DNA of 64,000 nucleotides from Pyrenochaeta sp. MPI-SDFR-AT-0127 (GCA_020747015.1 JAGTJM010000042.1:206617-270616); one strand, 5' to 3'. Shown: positions 45,510 to 57,821, counted from the stretch's first letter. Made by a program: numbers and translations. The notes: generated by a model not told the origin, from the letters alone.

Positions 45510-46850
45510 ATGACAGCGTACGACGAGATTGCTGAGGTCGAGGCCGATGACGAATGCAGAGCTTGGTTGATAAAGGTTCTTGGCGCGAAGGTAGAAATTT
45601 TATCTTTCGTATCTAATCGCCGTCCAGGATGCCCAGAAGGAGAGTTTGATGGGTATCTGAAAGGCTCCTTTAACTTCTGCATAGCCGTCCGCTTCAATGA
45701 CGGAGGACCAAACGCCATCATCCGCTTCCCAAAACCAGGACACACACTCACCGCTCGAAGGGAGGAGAAGGTAGAGAATGAGGTCCACGTTTTGGAATAT
45801 CTGAGAGAAAAGACAAAACTCCCTGTACCCCGCGTGACCAGCTGGGGTTTGACAGATGAAAGTCCCAGGAATCTTGGTCCATTCATCATCATGGATCGTG
45901 TCGATGGAACTTCCCTCACTACCCTGTTGAAGCAGCCTGCCCTGTCTGAGGAGGACAACATCATTCTTAGGGATGATATAGACGATACTAAACTGGACTT
46001 TGTTTATGAACAGCTAGCGGAATTCATGATTGAACTTTCTCAGCTGGACTTTGATGCCATTGGAGCCATAGCTAAGAACTCGAGCACAAACAAGTGGCTG
46101 GCAACTGAGAGACCATTCACTTACAACATGAATGAAATGGCGGTAACCGTCTCGAATTATCCTGTGGACACCTTTCCCGCTGCACCGTTCCAGACCACCA
46201 AGGAGTATCTTACATACCAATCCGATGAAAATCTTACACACTTTCGCGTACAACGCAATCTTGCAGGAGATGCAGGAGATGCCAAAAGGAGATACATTGC
46301 ACGCCACCGATTTCGACAACTCATTCCTCAATATTGTATGGACAACAACGGACCTTTTAAACTATTTTGCGACGACTTACAGCCCTCAAATATGCTTGCC
46401 GACCCAGAGACTCTAAAAGTTCATGCAATACTAGACTGGGAATTTACGCATGCAATGCCAGCACAATTCTCCCATGATCCTCCGTGGTGGCTATTATTGA
46501 AAGGACCAGATATGTGGCTGGAAAATTATAGCATGAAAGAATTTTTGGCTCGGTATAAGCCCAGATTGGAGCAGTTTCTTTGTGCCTTGGAGCGAGTGGA
46601 GGCGAGATTACCACCGACAGAAACCAAACTTTCAACTCAGATGCGACAATCTTGGAATAGTGGTAGGTTTTGGTTTGATTACGGAATTAGGAAGAGTATG
46701 GATATAGATGATGTTTACTGGGGTGCGCTTCATCAGAATGGAGATGATGTGTTCAACGAGGAACAGCAAAAGGAGATGGAAGACTTTGTTGAAACGAAGA
46801 TGAAAGATTTGAGATTATATGACAAAGAGTGCAAGGAGAGGGGCTTGTAA
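45510..46850 (+). CDS. APH-fold phosphotransferase family protein
   Basis: An intronless frame of 446 codons starts at the ATG at 45510. It has the kinase-like fold of aminoglycoside phosphotransferases as expanded in fungi. The N-lobe runs from about residue 40 to 120; the ATP hinge is in PFIIMDRVDGTSL. The catalytic loop FCDDLQPSNML has Asp and Asn but Cys instead of the usual His, as in many fungal members. The metal-binding ILDWEFTHA follows. The C-terminal ~110 residues are charged and helical. Substrates of fungal members are mostly unknown; small-molecule or protein targets are possible, and real antibiotic resistance is unlikely. It sits in the accessory-looking block beside the HET and deoxyribosyltransferase-like genes. 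Confidence 0.88.
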   Translation: MTAYDEIAEVEADDECRAWLIKVLGAKVEILSFVSNRRPGCPEGEFDGYLKGSFNFCIAVRFNDGGPNAIIRFPKPGHTLTARREEKVENEVHVLEYLREKTKLPVPRVTSWGLTDESPRNLGPFIIMDRVDGTSLTTLLKQPALSEEDNIILRDDIDDTKLDFVYEQLAEFMIELSQLDFDAIGAIAKNSSTNKWLATERPFTYNMNEMAVTVSNYPVDTFPAAPFQTTKEYLTYQSDENLTHFRVQRNLAGDAGDAKRRYIARHRFRQLIPQYCMDNNGPFKLFCDDLQPSNMLADPETLKVHAILDWEFTHAMPAQFSHDPPWWLLLKGPDMWLENYSMKEFLARYKPRLEQFLCALERVEARLPPTETKLSTQMRQSWNSGRFWFDYGIRKSMDIDDVYWGALHQNGDDVFNEEQQKEMEDFVETKMKDLRLYDKECKERGL

Positions 46851-48137
46851 GGAAGGGAAGGATTGTGCCTGGTTTCAAACTGTTATATGGCCTGCACTTT
46901 CTGAGTATGGTCTAATGTATCCTATTCGACCTAGATCTCCTGAATTTTCCTTCAAACTTACCTTGGGAACTTGTCTTCCACTCTCGTGTAATAATTTTGA
47001 TGATATACTACTGTCAAAACCATTCAATCAAACTATTATGGTTGAGCTGGTTTTACCCATGACATACAGATGAAAGCAATAATGGTGGCTCGGACACTCT
47101 TCTCAATCCTCTTTTCGCAGCATGCAGTTTGAATGTTGCTTGACATCTGGTTCCTTAGCTGTCATTTCTAGCCTTTATTTTCTCTGCTTCGTATTATGCG
47201 CTCCTCAAATGTACTTCTAAGTGATCTGTGTGGTGGTATTTCGCTACGCATTTCTGAGCACTCTTTCCTTTTTACATCGAACACGATCCTTCGCTATGTA
47301 CTATGAAGCATTCCAATGGAGGAAGACCCTCGCTCGACACTATTCATTGCGCTATTCTAATGCCGTATATGATCAGCCATGCATCATCGAGTCTCCCGAC
47401 ATCGTCTAGCAGGTTAGGTGTTGCCACAATCAAATCATGTATTCATACATGCCAGTATTTCACTTCACTTGATTTTAGTGCTGACAATAATCTCAAAGCC
47501 TTACATCTATCCGTTGTAGCAACTCGGGGGGGTTCGTAATACCACCGCTAGTCAACCCGTTGGACGAATAACCCTAGCCATGCCATATTGCTGATCGAAA
47601 CCCTCCATCAGAATGTCACCTTGGTGGTCCGGATGTACTTTCTATCTATCAATAAAGACTCTCAAGGGTATAATGAATGCTTGCAAAACCCGGGGCCAGT
47701 CGGTTAGAATATCGGGAGAAAATGAGATCGCCGTAGAGCCGCAGATTGTGGGCCGCTAGAAGCTTCTTCACAGTCAAGCTCCACCAAGACGTCAAACCAG
47801 TGCTTATGTTCTCCACCTGTCTAAACTGTTCCTGTTCAATTCGCAATATGTCTGCGACAGCCGGTCTCACACGTGTGCATACCGGCCACGCAGTGACCAA
47901 GGTTGTGCGCTTGAAAAAGTCAGAGTTTTGCTATGTCTGTGCCATGGGAACTCCACATGTACGTCACATTTGGTATGAGGATCGCCATGGGGAGTATCCC
48001 CATGATTGTGGGCTCCTCCACTGGGGATTTAAAAGAGCGGAGACGCATCTGATCAACGACCAACGGAGACGGCACAATTTGCACTCCTTTTCTGCATTCT
48101 TTGCCAGTCTCGACACCCTTGCCGGTCCTTGCCAGTC
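46851..48137. other. Intergenic, 1.3 kb
   Basis: This spacer lies between two plus-strand genes, with AT-rich DNA after the APH gene. The promoter of the sugar transporter should lie at its right end: a TTTAAAAG box at 48028-48035, about 105 bp before the ATG, with a CTGGGG just upstream that fits the CreA glucose-repressor site. Both are short matches that occur by chance. No gene was recognised. Confidence 0.45.
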
Positions 48138-50086
48138 ATGGACGAGAAAGACACTAAACCAGTAGAGATGGAAACTACCAAACATGCAGAAGTCGCAGCA
48201 ATGCGGGACCAGGCTGAATCTGAGATACAAATCGCACCACCAGACTACTCGGCACCCAAGGCGAAAACAGAACAGCTGGAGGATGCGCGAGGATGGGAAT
48301 CCGAGAACCTGATCCAAGATTTGGAGAAGGAGCTTGAGCAGAGTAATTATAAGAAGGGAATATTTGACCTCGAGTTCAAGAATCCGAAGCACTTTACATG
48401 GATGCTGGTTGCTTTTGCATCGATGGGCGGTCTTTTATCAGGACTGGATCAGTCACTCATCTCTGGTGCCAATTTGACGCTGCCTGCAGACCTTGGTCTG
48501 ACAGCTCAGCAAAACTCGCTTGTGAACGCAGGAATGCCGCTTGGAGGTAAGATTGGAGAGATGATGCTTTTTGTGGCTTTACACTAACAATTGTGTAGCG
48601 GTTGCTGGCGCATTCCTCATCTCACCCTGTAATGAATACTTCGGTCGTCGCTGGGCTATTATCATCTCATGTATCCTGTACACCATCGGTGGCGCTCTCG
48701 AGGCAGGCAGCATGAACTACGGAATGATTGTTGCTTCTCGTGTAATCCTAGGAGCTGGTGTTGGTCTCGAGGGTGGTACAGTTCCTGTATACGTCGCGGA
48801 GACGGTGGAGAGCAGACTTCGCGGCAACTTGGTGTCCCTATATCAGTTCAACATCGCTCTTGGAGAGGTCCTTGGCTATGCCGTTGCAGCCATGTTTATC
48901 AAAGTACCTGGAAACTGGCGATACATTCTCGGCAGCTCGCTTGTCTTTTCGACGATCATGGGTGTTGGTATTTTGTTCATGCCGGAGAGCCCGCGATACC
49001 TCATGCACAAAAAGAAACCTCTTGAAGCTTTCAAGGTCTGGCGTCGCATTCGTGGTGTTGCTACCCATGAAGCTCGCGAGGAATTCTTCGTTATGAAGAT
49101 CAGCACTGAGAACGAGGAGGCGGAAGTGGCCGCTGGGCGAACGAACCAATTTCCATGGATGGACTTCTTTACCAAACCGCGTGCTCGTCGCGCTATCATT
49201 TACGCCAACATCATGATATTCCTGGGCCAATTTACAGGAATCAACGCCATAATGTACTATATGAGCGTGTTGATGTCACAAGTAGGTTTCAACACTTACG
49301 ATGCGACCTACATGTCTTTAGTTGGTGGCGGATCACTCTTGATTGGCACTATCCCTGCAATCTTCCTTATGGAAACCTGCGGTCGACGATTTTGGGCGAT
49401 TGCCATGTTGCCTGGCTTCTTCTTTGGCTTGGTACTTGTTGGCGTAAGCTATCAAATCTCCTCTCTCAGCGCCACACTCGGAGTGTACCTTACTGGACTC
49501 ATCCTCTACATGCTCTTTTTTGGATCCTACGCTGCTTTGACATGGGTTATTCCATCTGAAGTGTATCCGACATACCTTCGCTCTTATGGTATGACCACCT
49601 CGACTGGTTGGCTGTTCCTCTCATCCTTCATCGTCACGTACAATTTTACCGGTATGCAGAATGCATTTACCAAGAGTGGTCTAACGCTAGGCTTCTACGG
49701 CGGGATTGCAGTCTTTGGATGGTGTAAGTGAATCTCCTTTATACTCCAAACCATCTACTTTATGTAGGGCTCAAGTCTTCGCATAACATTCAGCTTTGCT
49801 CAATGGTTGAAAGAAACAAGGAATACTCGAGTCTTATCTGTCTGATATTCAAGCTCTGCCTATTTTATACGATTATATACTGACAATACCCCCTACAGTT
49901 TACCAAATCTTCTTCATGCCCGAAACGAAGGACTTGACACTGGAACAGATCGACCAGCTATTTCAAATGCCAACAAGACAGCTCGTGAGGCAAAATGCAA
50001 AGAATTCCTGGCAAGTGACGAAGGATCTACTGCACTTTAGGTTCAGAAAGGTCTTCATTGAGAACAACCAGAGACGCCATGAGTAA
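48138..50086 (+). CDS. MFS sugar transporter
   Basis: Three exons (48138-48546, 48599-49723, 49899-50086; introns 52 and 175 bp) give 573 aa. After a polar N-terminus of ~85 residues there are 12 hydrophobic segments and the sugar-porter signatures: GRRWAIIIS after helix 2, PESPRYL, QFTGINAIMYY in helix 7, ETCGRRF, and the helix-10/11 loop PSEVYPTYLRSYG. It should be a plasma-membrane hexose or polyol proton symporter; the specific substrate is not decidable. The start is the ATG at 48138 (the TTG three codons before is not used). The final exon begins FYQIFFMPETKDLTLEQID, the normal end of helix 12 and the PETK motif. The second intron is long for this window but in phase, with a CTGAC branch site. 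Confidence 0.94.
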
Positions 50087-52143
50087 GATAAGCTTTGAAG
50101 CGGTGTGCTTCGGAGATTCCACTTCACCCCAAATAACGTCTTATATTTTACCTCTTCACACCTAGCATGAATAAATGGATTCATCATTCTGGAAAACACC
50201 CAAGAACCAGATCTTTGACATTCCAAAAATGCAAGCTTTTCTCCTGAGGACCAGTACTACCAACATCTCTTGTTTGAATAGGCCGAGATCTGACTTCTTC
50301 ATCATCTGGACATGTCAATGGACACTGATTATCTAGCTTGCTCATTCCATCAAAGGGGTCATGCATAGATACATCGAATGAAATTCTGGGCGGAAAAAAT
50401 CCTCACATATTTCGCCGTAGACTTGATCGTTTAAACACGGGGCTGTCACATTGACCTGAGCTTTCAATGTGACACAAACCTTTGTGTTGCAGTATCTACA
50501 ACAGTTTCACCGGCTCGACTCACCACCTACAGAGATCCTTTCCACAAAGTAGCTATTGGACAGCTGAGCCGAAAACTACCCAGAACAAAAAGACCACTAC
50601 TGAGTGCATAACATCGTGGTCTGCAAAAGCCAACCCTACAAGTGGATCGTCCGTGCAGTGACTAGTCTTATTATCGTAAATCAGCAGCAGTAGCTGTTCG
50701 AGATGTACGGTCGGGCCGCCTGATATGCAGCAAGCCTTCCGCACGCCTTCTAGATTACGCCGGACCGAGGGCAGGTGTACCGACATGTTCCGGCGAAAAA
50801 GTCAGTCTGGCCGAGTGGGTGTGCCGAGCTATTCGAGCCATTGTATCCATTATGGGTACTGCGACACCCTATAACCAGGTCCAGTTCTAAATGTTGGTTT
50901 GAGCTGAGGGAGTGAATGATTTGCATATGGCAGGAATAGTGTGGTCAAAATGGTGATGAGTCGCGGAAATTCAGCCTCTGTTCAAATGAGAGAATGTGGA
51001 CATGTTTTCTGAAGTCAGATGGAAATAGTTTTGGAGTTAAGAGCGTGCAGTTTCGGTGCTGTGGTCGATACGGACACAGCGTGCTGATGTGAGCTGACTC
51101 CCAATTGGGAAAGCTGTGGTAGTGCTCTCGGCAAAGATAACCTCCGGAATGGCAACATGGCTGTCGGATTCAAGCGCCCTAAACCCGGCACCCTTGAATT
51201 GATGCTGTCATTGTGCATCGAATCGGCTCTGCAAGGATTCAGTGTTCTGTGGCTTGTGATGCTGCAGGTAAACCCTTGCTTCACGGAACAGCGCTCACGA
51301 CTCAGATTGTAATCTAATCTCTGATACTGGATATACCAAGCCACCTGCGCGTATGCATGAAGAGCCGATTGTCCTCTGCTGCAGCAGTAGTTCAACTATC
51401 ATAAATTGTGGCGTTCGCAGCATCGCGCGCTTCGCGTCGGGCTAACTGAGCGGTGGAATGTCGGTCTGGTGCTTGGTGGGGGTGTGTAGATTAGATAGGC
51501 TGGTGATGATATTGAGACAAAGACAAAATGCTAAGATTTGGACTGCTCTTGTGAGCTGGTTGTAACGCCTGCAATACCCTGCAGGTCTACGAGTATAATT
51601 CATCCCTTCGTGATAGCCCAGCGTGTATAGAGACTAGAGCTTGACTAGGTATCTGGTGAGAATTCCCAATCTCCCCAATCTGACAAGGTTTCCAGATGGT
51701 CTGCATAATGCAGACATGGAGCCAAAACCAATAAGCAAGGTAAGAGCACTCCAATGGGGTTCGTGGAAATTGCGTTGATGACCAGTATGGCGTCAGGTTC
51801 AGAATGCAATATAGAGGGTGATGTCCTATCGCAAGTTGGTGGGTGACCTGGTGAAGAATTCCTCACACTCAGCATCGAGAAGAACGAAGCACAATCACGC
51901 TCTCGTCAGGAAGGCTGAACAGACAAAGACAAAGACGTGTGCCTTGTCCTCCTCTCTCGCCTTCTACGTCCCTCATCCTTATCTGTTTGCATTTCCAGGT
52001 GTCGTAATATAGCCTCTGAGGTCTGGAATGAAGCCATGTTGAGTCGTCCCGACGAATCCCGTCTTCCTCCATTGCGAACTGGTATCTCAATGCTCCGGTT
52101 CAATAGTTTCAAACTCCTGGTAAGGGTGGTATGGCTTCCTACT
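50087..52143. other. Intergenic between convergent genes, 2.1 kb
   Basis: This is the 3' side of both the sugar transporter and the small 94-aa gene. Frames here are short and unconvincing. It contains one clear structure, a perfect inverted repeat at 50444-50474, described separately. Confidence 0.5.
50444..50474. repeat. Perfect 11-bp inverted repeat with 9-bp spacer
   Basis: TGTCACATTGA (50444-50454) and its exact reverse complement TCAATGTGACA (50464-50474) flank nine bases. It could form a hairpin in RNA or DNA, or be a palindromic factor site. It lies ~360 bp beyond the sugar-transporter stop. Confidence 0.85.
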
Positions 52144-52534
52144 TCATCTGGGTTCTTGTTCGCTCTGTCTATCCACTTTCCGTCGCTCTGTGAATGTTGC
52201 AATTTTCTTCTCCATCGCAGTCTTTTTGAGGACCAGCTCGGCACGTACGGTTTCAAGTTGAGCGATCATCTCTTCCGGTGTGGCTTCTAGAACGCGTTTT
52301 CTCTCCTGCAAGAGCTGTTAAACAAGACTATTGTCACGGATCGAAACAAGGGAAGGTCAGGATCTTCGGTAAGCGCCTTCCATGACCGCCTTGAGAAAAC
52401 TGTGGAAGGAAGCCACTCACCTCCTTCACCTCCTGATCTCCTTTCAATCCGGCTCCATAGAGAGTGCCAGAGACGGTGATGGCCGTTACAGCACCTGTGA
52501 TGATCCAGCGACGGACCGTTTGTTGTGCCGCCAT
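52144..52534 (-). CDS. Small single-pass membrane protein, unknown function
   Basis: Two exons (52534-52421 and 52314-52144, 106-bp intron, phase 0) give 94 aa. Residues ~9-28 form one hydrophobic segment (IITGAVTAITVSGTLYGAG) after a short N-terminus with two Arg. The rest is a charged helix (residues ~35-90) with heptad-like spacing, probably a coiled coil. This layout fits small mitochondrial inner-membrane or assembly factors, but I do not recognise the family. An alternative acceptor 9 nt further on (TTGCAG) would remove three residues without changing the frame. The start is the ATG at 52534. It is head-to-head with HSK3, sharing 281 bp. Confidence 0.78.
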
Positions 52535-52815
52535 TTCTTCGAGTCCTAGAGACTTAGGCTATAATATAACGGATCGAAGTTCGATGTGATATACCAGTGT
52601 TACCGCAATTGAACGATGGAGTTGAGTTGAGGGAAATTCAAATGTTCCAGAAAAGTAATGGTCGCCAAGTCCTTTCGCCGCGGGAGTCTCGAATGCGACG
52701 CGCTTCCCCACCTTTGCTCCCACAACAAACACCGCCAACGACTCAAACTTCGCAACAAAGTAGGATTCTTGCCCAATTTTTCAACAGGATTAATTTCTTA
52801 AAAGCATCACGCGCG
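52535..52815. promoter_or_regulatory. Shared promoter of the 94-aa gene and HSK3
   Basis: The 281 bp between two divergent ATGs must contain both promoters. A TATA-like stretch (ATAATATAAC, 52561-52570) lies ~30 bp from the minus-strand ATG. No other site was named. Confidence 0.5.
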
Positions 52816-53013
52816 ATGTCGAATTTCCCTCGCCAACCTGCAGCTTCCCGTCTCAGCACCGTCCCCTCGCAAAAGCCACGGCAGCTTTCGCACCTGCAAG
52901 CGCAACTCGCGCAGTTGACAGCGAACATGGCTGATTTGGAAAGTCTGATGCGCATGACAGCAGGGCAGGCACAGGATATTCGTGGGCTGGGAGGATATTC
53001 AGGTGCAATGTAA
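52816..53013 (+). CDS. hsk3: DASH complex subunit Hsk3
   Basis: The short frame from the ATG at 52816 gives 65 aa, the expected size (yeast Hsk3 is about 69 aa). The C-terminal ~45 residues match the Hsk3 family: RQLSHLQAQLAQLTANMADL, ESLMRMTAGQAQDI, then RGLGGYSGAM at the end. Hsk3 is one of ten DASH/Dam1 subunits that ring microtubules and couple kinetochores to spindle ends in the nucleus. The frame is open further upstream with ATGs at 52641 and 52693, but family length and the Arg/Pro N-terminus favour 52816. The long helix is a coiled coil that pairs with other DASH subunits. Confidence 0.9.
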   Translation: MSNFPRQPAASRLSTVPSQKPRQLSHLQAQLAQLTANMADLESLMRMTAGQAQDIRGLGGYSGAM

Positions 53014-56000
53014 GATCTTTGCGCGAGGCCAGTTGGAAAAGCGTGTGGACTCAGCGGCTAATGATGGTTGGAAAGGTTCATGGCGGCGAGTAAGGTACTC
53101 GGAGAAGAGACGGTCAAAGGAGGAGGCGTCGGTGATGACAAGAAAGAGGGGGGAAAGGACAGTGAAAAGTGAGTGTGTGGAGCGATGGAATATGGATATG
53201 CAACGACTATCAGCCATGAATGGATCTACCAATACTGCTGCGCCTCTATCAACGCGCTCTACGCAATATATAGTGCAAGCGGAGATGGGAAGCACGGATA
53301 CTACCAGCGATATGCGAGCAATAGAAGGGAGAAGCCAGTACAGGAAGGTCCTTGGTGATAGCGGAAGGAACCATTGTGACGGAAGCTATCTAAAAGCCTC
53401 AGGAAGCTGCCACGTCGACTGATATTGTCGTCTGATACAGCCACTCACAAGGAAGGAGGATCTATGTGCCCACCAGAGTACTCAGGCGTTGCGTTATCTC
53501 CAACTTCCACGACAAACGCGGCTAAGTAGAACAGTGCACCTGTTTAATGGAAATCAATATCCAATTGACATGTCCTACCAAATATGTCTGCTTTTTGGGC
53601 TTGCCCGTCGGCCATTCAAATATTGTTGCACTGTCCTTCGCGACAACTGAGCATTCACTGCCCAGGCCCAACAACGCACTCCATAGCCACTCGGAACAGG
53701 CTCCGTTTCCCTTCCAAGCCCCTTGATTCGCCAGCCCCCGTGTCTGTTATCCATCCTGCCCTGCAGCCGCAATGCACATTCCTAAGATAAGCTATCTCTG
53801 TTTCACTGCTCCGCGATAGGAAGCTGAAGTCTTAAAAAGGGAGTACGACGAGGACAGCGCCAGCTGTAATTGGGTTAATTGTGTGTCTTGGGGCTTGGGG
53901 TGTTGACGAGGGCCGTGTGTGCTGAACGTGAGAGCCACTAAATATGTCGTTATCATCGCGCAATGATAACCGATAATGGTCTCACCTGGGCGGTCTGTCT
54001 GAGCGCCCTCTGGCCACTGGTGTATAAAGTAAGGGCCTTTTCCGCTTAGGTTGGAGATCTGGTTAGCGGATGGTTCCGTGTCAATATACTGGATCCGATT
54101 TTCTCCTCGTCTCCGCTGCTGTGTGTTGGACTCTTCCGCTGTGTACGCCAAGTTTGGACTGTTCGATCACGACTCACCTACCTGGGATGGACGAAGGGCG
54201 GCTGCAAAGTGGGAACAAAGTTTGCAGGAGAGTCCCTTACCGAATAATATGATCTCACTACTTGTCGATGCCGTCGCAACCGCAGAGTGCTCAACAACAT
54301 CGGTGTGCAATGCCTACCTACGCACCCAGCACTCCACTGCGTAACACCCACCTCGACACGGGTCGTTGTCAAGTGCCAGGAGGATGCCAGCCGCAACCTT
54401 GACCTATCATAATTCGCGGTTTGAAGCTGACAACAATCACAACGAGATGTTTTTGGATTCAAAACACGAAAGAGCCTCCACACTAGCGCACTACCAGTAT
54501 ACCAAACTCACAACTAGGCCACCTTTCCCGCTATGGTCCACGGCAAACCCGTCGATGGTCAGTCGTCCTCCACTACAAGCATATCCATTGATTGATTTGG
54601 CACGATGTCGCGCGACCAAGGGTAGCGTACCCGAACAATCCCAAACAACTGCTAAATGAATCACGTACATTAACCCCCACGACACCCCACGCTCGTATCA
54701 AGGATGCGATGTCCAGCTCTTCCCCACTGCTGTTTCGGTTTACCTGGAGGAGCCTTGCAGTCGTAAGTACTGGGGCCTTGGACTATTTGCGTGCGGTTCA
54801 GGCGGTTTGATACTTCCGACGAAATTTTGGTCCAATGCGTCCGGATATTGCACGCCCCACCACGCATTTCCGCGGTCTACGGAAAAACTTCAAGTCTGCG
54901 AAGTCGGAGCATGCTGAGGTGATGCTGTGAAAGCAGAATTCTCGATTGCGAACGTGTGCAGAAAAACTTGCTGCACATGGTGTTGAACGACGTCTGCATC
55001 TGTAGCGTGAGCAAGTAAGCAAACGGCGGACACTTTTCACAGAGCACGGTTAGAGCGGATTTTGTCGGGTTAGCACCTGATCTAGGCTTTTGATCCCGGT
55101 AAGTATATGCAAGTCAGATGCAAGCGGCTTGTGAGGCTTGCATGAGCACAGAGAGACCAGGACCATTTCCTCCCAACCTGGGAGTTGTGTGGGGGTTGTT
55201 ACCGCCCTCAATATCCAGGTATCCTTGTCTTTGCATGCTATTTTATGGACAGGCGGTGGAAGTCCAGCGGTTTGCACTTTTCTGATCATACATCTGGGAG
55301 GCAGTCTGGGCCATTGTAGGTTGCAGTCTTTCTCTAGATTTCGCATTGCCTTTCACATGTGAAGCTCCACTATGCCGGTCAGCATGGGTCTAGGCGATCG
55401 TCCCATGGTAGCGGATACACGACGTCAAACACTGGCGGCGTTAGGGGGAAATGAGTCGTGCGCTAACTAATCCTACGGTAATCACTGGTGTCAAGGTCAG
55501 TATGCTTTAAACCTTTACCTGGCTCCGTGTACATTCAACCAAAAACAAAATGCTGCATGCATGAATTTCGGTCTTCACCACAGACCCTAGTCCAGTTGGT
55601 ATTTGTTCGCGGCTAAATTTACTGCGGTTGAAAGCAATGCTGGGAAATCTAGAGAAATTCAAATGCAGTATCATCCTCTTCAGTCTATATTAGCTCCCAA
55701 TGAAGAACATTAGTCGTCTATCGATGAAGCTGGCAATAATCGAGTAGAGCGAATGATATTCGAGCAATAGCGCTGAGAGGCGTCTCGACCCGGGCGCAGA
55801 GTGGCGATGCTCCTGGAGCATTTCTCGCAATTGCAAGGAAACACACGCATATGCCAGGTCCCTCATGCTAAAACTTGCTTACTGGCACATCCAGATCTGT
55901 AGCTAGATGGTGACCATGAGCCCAGAATGTGTGTTTCAGCCACTTTGTTGAGTTATTGGTGTATCGTGCATTAAGTGTTGACCCTTACCACCGACTGCCA

Positions 56001-57821
56001 CATACTTCGCTCCGCAGTCCATGTCGCCCCTTCTGGACTGGAGATTTCGGGCGATCTACCGAATCCAGGGTTCACCTAATTGTGGGACTGAAATGGATGG
56101 CTCGGCAACGGTTCTCACAGCTTGACACCTATTTCGAAGATGGGCATTCGGACCTGTGGTTCAAAAGCCGATCTCGGGCGTTTGGCAACATGCTCTTGTA
56201 CGGCCAGGCTAACCGTTTAGATTTTGTGTTGAATGCACCAAATCCACAAGTTCCGAATGACGCTGTCGAGAGGCGCTGTTGGAATAGACTAGGAGCTCAG
56301 GTCACTCCCAACCACGTGCCGTACACCATGGGCGGTGGAGCTGTAACACGAACTAGACTGTGGACCCTTAAATAGGGAGCCGGAAGTGGGCAACGTTGTC
56401 GGGAAATGTAGGAAGGGGACTGCCTCGCGCGAAGGAACTTGCCGGGGGCATGCGGAATGAATACTTCAAGATCGGGTAAATGCTGGAGGAAACCAGGAAT
56501 GGGCGTGTAACTTGGAGACGCCTTTTCCCCAGCAGCCTGGCCGCCCTTCTGTTGCCACAAATATCATGCAGGCCCCTTGTTGACTGTGGAAAGAGGCATG
56601 CCTGCTCCACAGTGTAGATTGCGGCCACGCAACCAGACGCAAGCTGATCGACCATGATGATGAGCGTAGAAGTACGAAGACGGATTGATGGTTACGCTAG
56701 ACGAAGTCGGTAGCCATGGCAAAGGAATGGACATTGCTCCATGGCCAATGGAAGCCCACAGTCCCGCAGTCTACTATTGCCGTCAGCTCCAGCCGGCTGC
56801 TGTTGGTGGATCTCAGTTGAAGCTGTCCTGGTCAAAAGGGAAAGCGAGCCGCCAGATCGCGCATGCCGTCAGGCGAAGGTGACGTCCAGGGATCAGCGGC
56901 AGTGCAGGGCTTCGTTGTTTGAAAAAAAGCTTCACTCGTCTTTGTTGGAGCGTTCTCTGGTCTACAGGACGAGAAGTGGTCAGCAAAGCTAGCAACGCTG
57001 CGACTCGGAGCTCACGCCCGAGAAACCTCCCAGCAACCAAAAAAAAATCGCTGCTCAGCCAACGTCGTGTCGAGGACGATCCAGGGCTCCAAATTGACCA
57101 AAACTGCACGGTTCAGGCGGTCTCCAAATGGACCAGGGTGTGCATGCTAAGCGGCAGGGCCAGCATTTTCTCCTTGAGCCCACAAAGCGGACCATGTATG
57201 GCCTCAACCGCTGCTCATCGGCTCAGGGCAGCCAAAGCGCATGAGCCGTGTCGTGTGCTCAGGCAGGTTGCTTTTTTGCGATGGGCGTTTGAGGGAACTG
57301 TGGAGAGCGGCTGCTGCAATCCCAGGCATACAAAGGCTCCAACGAGGGTCCACGGCTGCATGTCCAGGCCTCTCCCTGGGCCTGCACATGAGCAGCCGGC
57401 GTGATTGGGCGAGAGAGGGCGACTTGGTGGGGGTCGTCGTGGGTGCCGAACCGGCTGGGTGCTGGACAGAGTGCATCTCAGGCTCGCAGGCTCTTGCGCA
57501 GGCCAGCGTCACGACTCACGACCCACCTAGTGCCACCGGCTGCCGTGGCATGCTAGAGCCCGAGACGCAGCAATTGAATTATTGCGCCGCTCACTGGCGG
57601 CCCGGGTGTGCGAGTGCGACAGGCTGAGGGCTTCCCCGTGGACGCAGAGCACACGCAACCCAATATCCAGTGACCAGACGGGCTCTCGCCGCACAAACGA
57701 CCACAGACGCAGCCCACGCACGCTTCTGGAAGGACGAATCCCCCGTCGCAGCACGCCGAGTCTCTCTCGGCTGTGGTTGCAGCAGACGTCTGCTTGAGAA
57801 CGTGGGGTGCGCCCGTCCGAC
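53014..57821. other. Gene-poor region upstream of areA, 4.8 kb
   Basis: This is the largest gap in the window. Frames up to 187 codons exist but have no domains, no good start context and no splice-consistent extension; the best, 148 codons at 55929-56375, I rejected. The stretch from about 56700 to 57800 is GC-rich with an A8 run near 57045 and probably holds the areA promoter and a long leader. Fungal areA genes are controlled by AreA itself through GATA sites; I did not find a convincing cluster. The middle (53.5-56.5 kb) holds nothing I recognise and could encode a non-coding RNA. Confidence 0.5.

Noticed and set aside
55929..56375. 148-codon plus-strand frame before areA
   Set aside because: Its composition is partly protein-like, but it has no domain, no splice-consistent extension and other long frames overlap it.
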